A DNA stretch of 58,843 nt. Source: JBDHXE01 sp035445085. GTDB taxonomy: Bacteria > Bacteroidota > Ignavibacteria > Kapaibacteriales > UBA2268. Below are positions 52,786 to 58,843 of the stretch, in pieces. A model generated the notes under the pieces. That model was given only the letters and a program-made list of their open reading frames with translations. It had not been told where the DNA came from and searched no databases. The DNA lies in NCBI GenBank assembly GCA_035445085.1, contig DAOMQA010000016.1:1-58843 (forward strand), given 5' to 3'. The first letter of the stretch is position 1; each line of letters begins with the position of its first letter. The position numbers and the translations under genes were made by a program.

Positions 52786-54042
52786 ATGAAATATTGTATT
52801 TATATCTTAATATTTTTTGCACTAAGCATGAATATATTTAGTCAAAAAATACTTATCCCAATGGATTTAGCACAAACAGACCACCTTAAACCTTATGGGT
52901 TAATGTATTGGGTATTAAAAAATGGTGGCACAGCTGATTGGTTACTAAATTATAGAGGTGGTTCATTCCTCTTAGATTATTCTGACAACGTAGCAACTGA
53001 ATGCAGAATAAGGGGGATATTTTTTGAACAAATTTCAGAATCTTCAACACAGTCGATATTAGCTACTGTAAATAGTGAAAACTCTAATATGGAAAGTGTA
53101 AAATTAGAGAAAGCACCTAAAATTGCCGTTTATGTCCCTCCAGGGTCAAGACCTTGGGACGATGCTGTGCGTTTAGCATTAGAATACGCTGAAGTTGATT
53201 ATGCAATGATTTGGGACGAAGATGTTATGACAGACAAATTAAAGGAGTATGATTGGCTACACTTGCATCACGAAGATTTTACTGGACAGAATAGCAAATT
53301 TTGGGTAGCGTATCGAAATGCCCCTTGGTACATTCAGCAAGTAGCTTTAAATGAGAGTATGGCCAAAAAGCTTGGCTTTCCAGATGTATGTGAACTTAAA
53401 AAAGGGGTTGCTAAAAAGATTAGAGAGTATGTTGCAAATGGAGGTTTTCTTTTTGCAATGTGCACTGCAACCGATTCTTACGATATTGCTTTATCAGTCG
53501 AGCATGTAGATATTTGTGATGTAATGTATGATGGCACTCCCTATGATCACGATGCAAACAATAAACTACATTTTGACGAAACATTTGCTTTTGAAAACTT
53601 TAAATTAATATTAGATCCAACAGTTGTTGAATTTTCTGATATAGATATTGGTATGGAAAATGTGAATAACCCTGATGCGGATTATTTCTCACTATTTAAT
53701 TTTTCCGCAAAATACGATCCAGTTCCTACAATGCTTACGCAAGATCACGTTAATATGATTAAAGGATTTATGGGGCAAACCACAGCTTTTAAGAAATCTC
53801 TAATAAAACCTTCCGTTACCATTTTAGCAATGAAAGAAGGTACTGAAGAAGTTAAATATATACATGGTAATGTAGGCAGAGGTACTTATACATGGTTAGG
53901 GGGGCATGACCCTGAAGATTATACGCACCGGATTGGCGATCCACCAACAGATTTAAATTTATTTAAAAATTCACCTGGTTATAGGCTGATATTAAATAAT
54001 ATATTATTTCCAGCTGCAAAAAAGAAAAAACAGAAAACCTAA
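52786..54042 (+). CDS. Secreted amidotransferase-like protein (often called asparagine synthetase B)
   Basis: A 418-residue exported protein. Signal peptide 1-19 (ending NIFSQ). The start of the mature protein, KILIPMDLAQTDHLKPYGL...YWVLKNGG, is recognisable: Bacteroidota homologues are often labelled asparagine synthetase B, but I see no AsnB glutaminase or synthetase motifs. A Rossmann-like region (VYVPPGSRPWDDAVRLAL, WLHLHHEDFTGQ) and GGFLFAMCTATDS resemble a class I glutamine-amidotransferase fold with a candidate Cys. Activity unknown; secretion is incompatible with cytoplasmic asparagine synthesis. The C-terminus is basic (KKKKQKT), with no T9SS domain. Confidence 0.75.
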   Translation: MKYCIYILIFFALSMNIFSQKILIPMDLAQTDHLKPYGLMYWVLKNGGTADWLLNYRGGSFLLDYSDNVATECRIRGIFFEQISESSTQSILATVNSENSNMESVKLEKAPKIAVYVPPGSRPWDDAVRLALEYAEVDYAMIWDEDVMTDKLKEYDWLHLHHEDFTGQNSKFWVAYRNAPWYIQQVALNESMAKKLGFPDVCELKKGVAKKIREYVANGGFLFAMCTATDSYDIALSVEHVDICDVMYDGTPYDHDANNKLHFDETFAFENFKLILDPTVVEFSDIDIGMENVNNPDADYFSLFNFSAKYDPVPTMLTQDHVNMIKGFMGQTTAFKKSLIKPSVTILAMKEGTEEVKYIHGNVGRGTYTWLGGHDPEDYTHRIGDPPTDLNLFKNSPGYRLILNNILFPAAKKKKQKT

Positions 54043-54044
54043 TA

Positions 54045-54071
54045 TTGTTTACGTTCTAATAATTATATTTG
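54045..54071 (+). promoter_or_regulatory. Candidate Bacteroidota-type promoter
   Basis: TATATTTG (54064-54071) matches TAnnTTTG, with a TTG at 54045-54047 sixteen bases upstream as a weak -33 element. The next ATG is at 54101. Confidence 0.5.
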
Positions 54072-54100
54072 CATATCTTTTATTCTAAGATTGGAGAAAA

Positions 54101-54910
54101 ATGAAATTCTTTTTGATTTTGATTTTGACTTTTATATATACAAATTTACTATTCGCTCAGGATAAAATTATGATTAGCGATTCAACCATTGATAGAGCTA
54201 TTACTAATTTGATACCTGTATACGGTAGTTTAGCAAATACTAATAATAATGAATATGAATTTTGTTTTACTTTTAATTCTTTAGTGTTAGATATAAAGAA
54301 TGTGTCTACAACTGATAATACAATATTTAGCAAAATTAATTCTTTTAATGTTGATTTTAATAACTTAACAAATTCGATATTAAGAGTGAAATCAAGTGAA
54401 CTTAGAAGCAGTAATAATGGAGTTTTGTTTTATATTGCTATTGAAGGATTAGCTGGAAGTGATACCGTTACATCTTTTACACCTAGTTGCTACAAAAAAG
54501 ATGGAAAAGACATTACAGAAGTATCATTGCAAAGTGCTAATATTAATGTGCGTTCTACTCCTATTGGAATTAAATTTATTGAAGGTTTGGGACTAAACTC
54601 ACCAAACCCTTTTAATAATGAAACTAAAATTCCATTTACAATTGAAAATGATACCAAAGTGAGCTTTAATATGTTTTCATTAAATGGCAGAAGAGTTATA
54701 GGCAATGATTTAAGTTTTAATACTTTTGATATGAAAATTTTTAAAGATGATGGTAATGAAGTTAGTGATATTTATAGTTATATATTCACAAAGGGCAAGT
54801 ACTTTTTAATTTTAAAATCGCGTAAAAGTGATATTTCCGTAGGGGCTTATTATTTGAATATGACAACATCAAGATCGACTTATCAATTAAACATTATGTT
54901 AATTAAATAG
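54101..54910 (+). CDS. Small secreted protein with atypical T9SS-like tail
   Basis: A 269-residue exported protein. Signal peptide 1-19 (ending LLFAQ). Residues ~20-160 are a beta-rich domain resembling a cohesin/choice-of-anchor fold without secure match. The C-terminal ~100 residues start like a T9SS type A domain (LNSPNPFNNETKIPF, FNMFSLNGRRVI) but contain an insertion before the final strands (GAYYLNMTTSR, ending MLIK). GGAGAAAA precedes the ATG. It lies 11 bases before the IgGFc-barrel gene; the two may act together. Confidence 0.75.
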   Translation: MKFFLILILTFIYTNLLFAQDKIMISDSTIDRAITNLIPVYGSLANTNNNEYEFCFTFNSLVLDIKNVSTTDNTIFSKINSFNVDFNNLTNSILRVKSSELRSSNNGVLFYIAIEGLAGSDTVTSFTPSCYKKDGKDITEVSLQSANINVRSTPIGIKFIEGLGLNSPNPFNNETKIPFTIENDTKVSFNMFSLNGRRVIGNDLSFNTFDMKIFKDDGNEVSDIYSYIFTKGKYFLILKSRKSDISVGAYYLNMTTSRSTYQLNIMLIK

Positions 54911-54921
54911 AAAGTAATAAA

Positions 54922-57327
54922 TTGAAACAAATAATTATATTATTAATTGTATGTATAGCTTGTAGCGTAGTCAATATTGCGCAAGAACAAATAAATTCTG
55001 ACAAGTATTTTATGAAAATGAAGGAGCCTGTAGGTGTTGAATTTTGGTTGTGTTTTATGACAAACTATAAAATTGAATCACAAAAGACACAAAATGCGCT
55101 ACTCTTAGAATTATTTATTACTGGAGATGAAGATGCAAATGTTAAAATTAGTATAGGTGCTCTGGGTTATAATAAAACTATTTTTGTTAAAGGCGGAACA
55201 GTAGAGTCAGTAGAGATAGACCCTTTAGCAGAATTAAGAAGTCAAGAAGTAATAGAACACGGCATGGCTATACATGTTACATCAGATAAACCAATTTCGG
55301 TTTACGGACTAAATAGAAGATATCAAACAACTGATACATATATGGGCTTACCTGTTAATGTATTAGGAAAAGAGTATAGAATTATGAGCTATGAAGTAGC
55401 TCTCACATTGTCTCCAATCTTTGCTATAGTCGGGGTAGAGGATAACACAATTGTAGAGATTATCCCTAGAACGCTAACAAGTACTGGAAAGAAGGCAAAT
55501 GTTCCTTACGAGATTACTTTAAACAAAGGCGATGTATTTCAAGTTAGAGCAGAAAATCAAAGAGTTATTTTAAGAAATAATGGAATTGATAACCCAAAGG
55601 ATGTTGATTTAACTGGCTCATTAATCAAATCTAATAAAAATATTGCTGTATTTGGAGGGCACGAATGTAGTTATGTACCAGCTGCACCTCCTTTAATTAA
55701 GGCATGTAACCACTTAGTAGAGCAAATGCCACCTATTAGCTCGTGGGGCAAACATTTCTATATAGGAAAACTGAAACGCCGCTCTATATATACATATAGA
55801 GTATTAGCCAATTACCCTAACACTAAAGTTTTTGAAAACAGTAAACAAGTTGCTACACTACAACCAGGTGAGTATTTTGAAAAAAATTCTGCTGCCAATA
55901 TTCAAATTACAGCAGACAGACCTGTCTTAGTAGCGCAATACTCGCAAGGATTTGATAATGGCGATAAAACGGGTGACCCTATGATGTTGCTTATTAGCCC
56001 TACACAGCAGTTTCTAAAGAATTATAGGTTTGCAACCCCTGTAAATGGGAGTTGGTTCCATTATATTAATGTTGTTGTACCTAATAGCGCAATTAATACT
56101 TTTAAACTAGATGGTCATAAAGTATCTACCAATAGCTTTGAGCCCTTAGGAATTTCTAAATATTCGATTGCATACTTGGAAGTACCATTTGGCACACACT
56201 CTATCACTGCTGATGAACCATTTGGCATGTATTCCTATGGATTTGGCTACGGCGATGTAGATGCTTACGACGCTTATGGAAATATGGGCGGCCAATCATT
56301 TTTAGAATATACTCCTAAATCAGACACTTTAAAGCCTTATGTTGATTTATTAAAGAATGATAATAATCAAACAACAATGGTTTTACGAGACGATAGAAGA
56401 GATGATACAGGGGTAGATGCTATTGCTCTAATAGATAGTATGGGTATAAAATTTAATATTCCAAAGTTCTCTAGTGGAGTGCTTCAAGTTCCTATTGAAA
56501 TTAAGCCTGAGAATGAATTAAGTGAAGGGCGATTAGTGTTTGAGCTAACTGACGTTTCTCACAATAAACAAGTATTTACTTTGTGCTACCATTATGATTT
56601 ACTTGAACAAAAATATCAATTTGATATTACAGAAGGAATTGATAACGCTTGTATGAGTACTTCTCAATATACAATAGGTGCCTTTGGAAAGTATAATTTT
56701 AATTTTCATTCTTCATCTTTCAGCAAAACCGAAGGACTTAATATGCCCGGCTACACTCAAGATGCAATTGGAAGTGGGGGGCTTTTAGGCTTTTATTTTG
56801 GAACAAAATTAAAAAATAGATTTGCTTTTAATAGTAAGTTAAGTTTAGATGATTTCGGTGCTACACTCACTGCACCAGATAGTTTACTTTCTCATATTAG
56901 AGATGCCACAAACGGTAGCTTGATACCTTTTCAAGAAAAAAGAACAATTGACTTAAAATCTTTATCATTAAATTTAGCAATAGGAATTGACTATACTTTA
57001 CTTAGGAATGTATATGCAAATTTTGCTATAAATTTATCTTATAGATTGACTAAATCAGTAAATGTAAGCAAAAGTATTATTATGCCCGAAGAATATATTT
57101 ATCCTTCTAATAATACTAATACTTTAGATTTGAATATTAATGAATTAAATGCTCTTAAATCCTTTAACTTAGGTTTGTCGTTCGGTTTAGGTGTCAATTT
57201 TCCTATAAATAAATATATTAATCCATTTCTCGAAGTAAATTACCAATACAATCCATTTAATATTATTGAAAATGAGTGGAAAATAAACTCACTTTCATTC
57301 TTATTAGGGTTTAAATATAGGATATAG
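54922..57327 (+). CDS. IgGFc-binding-like domain fused to an outer-membrane beta-barrel
   Basis: An 801-residue envelope protein. Signal peptide ~1-20 (ending VNIAQ). Residues ~35-460 match the IgGFc-binding N-terminal type of domain: GVEFWLCFM, YRIMSYEV, VFGGHECSYVPAA, ISSWGKHFYIG, VAQYSQGFDNGDKTGDPMM, GFGYGDVDAYDAYG. After a linker with immunoglobulin-like strands, the last ~220 residues are amphipathic strands ending in FLLGFKYRI, with the terminal aromatic/charged pattern of an outer-membrane barrel. The protein is therefore tethered to the outer membrane instead of carrying a T9SS tail. The start is TTG with a weak GAAAG site. Ligand unknown; adhesion is a guess from the family. Confidence 0.82.
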   Translation: MKQIIILLIVCIACSVVNIAQEQINSDKYFMKMKEPVGVEFWLCFMTNYKIESQKTQNALLLELFITGDEDANVKISIGALGYNKTIFVKGGTVESVEIDPLAELRSQEVIEHGMAIHVTSDKPISVYGLNRRYQTTDTYMGLPVNVLGKEYRIMSYEVALTLSPIFAIVGVEDNTIVEIIPRTLTSTGKKANVPYEITLNKGDVFQVRAENQRVILRNNGIDNPKDVDLTGSLIKSNKNIAVFGGHECSYVPAAPPLIKACNHLVEQMPPISSWGKHFYIGKLKRRSIYTYRVLANYPNTKVFENSKQVATLQPGEYFEKNSAANIQITADRPVLVAQYSQGFDNGDKTGDPMMLLISPTQQFLKNYRFATPVNGSWFHYINVVVPNSAINTFKLDGHKVSTNSFEPLGISKYSIAYLEVPFGTHSITADEPFGMYSYGFGYGDVDAYDAYGNMGGQSFLEYTPKSDTLKPYVDLLKNDNNQTTMVLRDDRRDDTGVDAIALIDSMGIKFNIPKFSSGVLQVPIEIKPENELSEGRLVFELTDVSHNKQVFTLCYHYDLLEQKYQFDITEGIDNACMSTSQYTIGAFGKYNFNFHSSSFSKTEGLNMPGYTQDAIGSGGLLGFYFGTKLKNRFAFNSKLSLDDFGATLTAPDSLLSHIRDATNGSLIPFQEKRTIDLKSLSLNLAIGIDYTLLRNVYANFAINLSYRLTKSVNVSKSIIMPEEYIYPSNNTNTLDLNINELNALKSFNLGLSFGLGVNFPINKYINPFLEVNYQYNPFNIIENEWKINSLSFLLGFKYRI

Positions 57328-57332
57328 GTTTT

Positions 57333-57998
57333 TTGTTGAAATCTATCAAAGCAATTTTATTTAAAGAAATACAAAGCGAATTTAGAACTCGCTATGCAAT
57401 ATCAACAATTTTATTATTCGTATTTACGACCGTAATGATGATTGTGTTTGCTACTGCTGGAACTAAACTTGATAACCATGTATTGGCAAGTATATACTGG
57501 ATTATTATGTTTTTTGGAGCAATGACTGGGCTTGCTAAAAGCTTTGTTAGTGAGGAAGAACGTGGTACATATCTCTTATTACAACTCAACTCAAAACCTT
57601 ATGCTGTATATTTTGGTAAATTGATTTTTAATATTTTATTAGCTCTATTAATCAACTTAATAGCTATCATTTTAGCCTTAATATTCTATACTCAACTAGT
57701 GATTGAAAGCCTTGGTCTATTTATTTTTATTATTTTCTTAAGTTCTGTAGCAATAGCTGCAGCCACAACGATTATTTCGGCTCTTATTGCTAAAGCTAAC
57801 TCTAAAAGTGCCTTATTTCCAATATTAAGTTTTCCAATCTTACTTCCCATTATCATATTAGGAATTAATCTCACTGACCTTTCATTTACAGGAGCTTCAT
57901 TAATAGATGCCCACAAAGATTTGCAATTGATTTTTGCATATACTGGATTAATGATTGTGGTGTCATATTTCTTGTTCGACTTTGTTTGGGAAGATTAG
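57333..57998 (+). CDS. ccmB: CcmB-family haem exporter permease
   Basis: A 221-residue membrane protein with six hydrophobic helices matching CcmB, the permease of the cytochrome c maturation ABC transporter. The N-terminus LFKEIQSEFRTRYAISTILLF and the loop FVSEEERGTYLLLQL are characteristic. Its ATPase CcmA and other ccm genes are not in this window. The start is TTG (57333 or 57336) with a weak AGG site, six bases after the upstream gene. Confidence 0.85.
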   Translation: MLKSIKAILFKEIQSEFRTRYAISTILLFVFTTVMMIVFATAGTKLDNHVLASIYWIIMFFGAMTGLAKSFVSEEERGTYLLLQLNSKPYAVYFGKLIFNILLALLINLIAIILALIFYTQLVIESLGLFIFIIFLSSVAIAAATTIISALIAKANSKSALFPILSFPILLPIIILGINLTDLSFTGASLIDAHKDLQLIFAYTGLMIVVSYFLFDFVWED

Positions 57999-58000
57999 TG

Positions 58001-58040
58001 AAATTATTATAAATTTTTAATAATTTGATTTTTTTGCTTT
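58001..58040 (+). terminator. Possible AT-only terminator after ccmB
   Basis: AAATTATTA pairs with TAATAATTT around eight bases, and a T-run follows. The stem has no G-C pair, so it may be weak or may be an operator instead. Confidence 0.4.
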
Positions 58041-58076
58041 TTTAATTAAAAATAAATGATTATTTTATATATGGTA

Positions 58077-58108
58077 TAGTTCATAATTCATAAAATTATG
58101 GGAAACTA
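58077..58108. promoter_or_regulatory. Imperfect palindrome upstream of rex
   Basis: TAGTTCATAAT pairs with ATTATGggaAACTA (three-base bulge) around TCATAAA, 42 bases before the rex ATG. It is a candidate autoregulatory site but does not match the Rex consensus TTGTGAAnnnnTTCACAA. Confidence 0.35.
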
Positions 58109-58150
58109 TTAACATAATAAATTTTATTAATCGATTAAAATAAGAAGCAG

Positions 58151-58777
58151 ATGAATAACAAAGGGCAAATTTTACGCTTGTTAAGTTACAAAAACTTATT
58201 AAAACATCTCCAATCGCTAGGCTTTAAAAAAGTCTTCTCCGACAATATTTCTGACACATTAGAAATATCGTCATCATTAGTAAGGAAAGATTTTGGAAAT
58301 TTTGGTATTACGGGAAATAGAAAGGGTGGCTATGAGATTGAATCTATTCTTGGAAAAATTGACGAAATATTAGGAAAAGATGAAATACAAAAAGTGATAA
58401 TCATAGGAGCAGGAAGAATTGGGGAGGCTTTAATGAGTTATCAAGGATTCCTAAAAGAAGGTATTCAAATAATAGCTGCTTTTGATGTTGATTCTAAAAA
58501 GATTAATGAAGATAAGGATATTCCAATCTTTCCTATGGACAAGATAACTAAGTTTATTTCTGACAATAATATCAAAATTTGTATCTTAACTGTACCTCCT
58601 TCAGTAGCTAAGCACACTATTGAATTAATTCAAAATACACAAATCGGTGGGATTTTAAATTTCACACCTGTTAAATTACAAAGTACACCAGAATTAACAA
58701 TTAATACTATTAATATAGTTCATGAATTAGAAAATCTAATGTATGTAGTAAATAAGCAAAATAAACTTGAAGATTAG
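58151..58777 (+). CDS. rex: Redox-sensing transcriptional repressor Rex
   Basis: A 208-residue repressor that senses the NADH/NAD+ ratio. The N-terminal winged helix (LLSYKNLLKHLQSLGF, ISSSLVRKDFGNFGITGNRKGGYEI) binds DNA. The Rossmann domain has IIGAGRIGEAL as its NAD(H) loop and ends with LENLMYVVN, the dimer-forming helix. Length is normal. It follows ccmB in the same direction, separated by 152 bases that hold two inverted repeats. The 66 bases after its stop show no clear feature. Confidence 0.93.
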   Translation: MNNKGQILRLLSYKNLLKHLQSLGFKKVFSDNISDTLEISSSLVRKDFGNFGITGNRKGGYEIESILGKIDEILGKDEIQKVIIIGAGRIGEALMSYQGFLKEGIQIIAAFDVDSKKINEDKDIPIFPMDKITKFISDNNIKICILTVPPSVAKHTIELIQNTQIGGILNFTPVKLQSTPELTINTINIVHELENLMYVVNKQNKLED

Positions 58778-58843
58778 GCTTTGAGGGCATGAATAGTCCT
58801 AAAATAAGTATACACAATTAAATTACCAAATTAATCCCCAATT

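Noticed and set aside
58077..58108. Canonical Rex operator upstream of rex
   Set aside because: No TTGTGA-type half-sites are present; the palindrome found is of different sequence, so I list it only as a candidate site.
1..58843. tRNA, rRNA, CRISPR arrays, insertion sequences or prophage
   Set aside because: Intergenic gaps are all under 200 bases, and none shows a tRNA-like fold, repeat-spacer pattern, terminal inverted repeats or a transposase/integrase gene.

Overview
The window is a strongly AT-rich, gene-dense chromosomal segment with 38 well-supported protein genes plus one probable short leader ORF. I see no tRNA, rRNA, CRISPR array, transposase, integrase or phage gene, and no stretch over 300 bases without a gene. 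The organism looks like a member of the Bacteroidota/Chlorobiota (FCB) group. Evidence: several proteins end in type IX secretion (T9SS) type A sorting domains, there is a CarboxypepD_reg-type TonB receptor, and several upstream regions carry a TAnnTTTG promoter element typical of the group. PurL is the short (~740 residue) form rather than the ~1200 residue form usual in classical Bacteroidetes, and there is a giant choice-of-anchor-D protein. Together these point to a Chlorobi/Ignavibacteria/Kapabacteria-like lineage; this placement is inference.

Layout. 0-11 kb: a secreted HmuY-like T9SS protein (-), a 1471-residue fusion of methyltransferase and three glycosyltransferase modules (-), then a TonB-dependent receptor and a T9SS beta-helix protein in one operon (+). 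11-15.5 kb: nadE overlapping an orphan LuxR-type response regulator, then ATP-type PEP carboxykinase. 15.5-20 kb: secA-queA (-). 20-24 kb: a tight operon of ureohydrolase, dapD, a small membrane protein, a MEMO-family protein and a second small membrane protein. 24-34 kb: a short leader ORF, then an exported module of a double-OmpA-domain barrel protein, DUF1800, DUF1501 (twin-arginine leader plus T9SS tail) and a 1672-residue LamG/choice-of-anchor-D T9SS protein. 34-44 kb (-): thioredoxin lipoprotein, purL, scpB, scpA, LytR_C protein, ispG, rhomboid protease, an unknown 129-residue protein and a secreted SGNH hydrolase. 44-50 kb: M20 dipeptidase and a GT2 glycosyltransferase (+) facing an ABC-F ATPase and a GH57 glycosidase (-). 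50-58.8 kb (+): panC, a Wzx-like flippase, a secreted amidotransferase-like protein, a small T9SS protein, an IgGFc-binding/outer-membrane-barrel fusion, ccmB and rex.

How the genes fit together. Much of the window serves the cell surface: T9SS cargo, outer-membrane barrels, a TonB uptake pair, surface-glycan glycosyltransferases with a flippase, a rhomboid protease and envelope redox genes (TlpA-like, CcmB). Housekeeping genes (nadE, pckA, secA, queA, dapD, purL, scpAB, ispG, panC) lie between them. The most promising material for new biology is the multi-domain glycosyltransferase fusion, the OmpA-DUF1800-DUF1501-LamG module with its leader ORF, the IgGFc-barrel fusion, and a palindrome with ATGTGA/CACAT ends that straddles the putative -7 promoter element of two unlinked secreted-protein genes.

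Starts were moved from the longest ORF to an internal ATG wherever a ribosome binding site, signal peptide or operon spacing favoured it; each case is noted.
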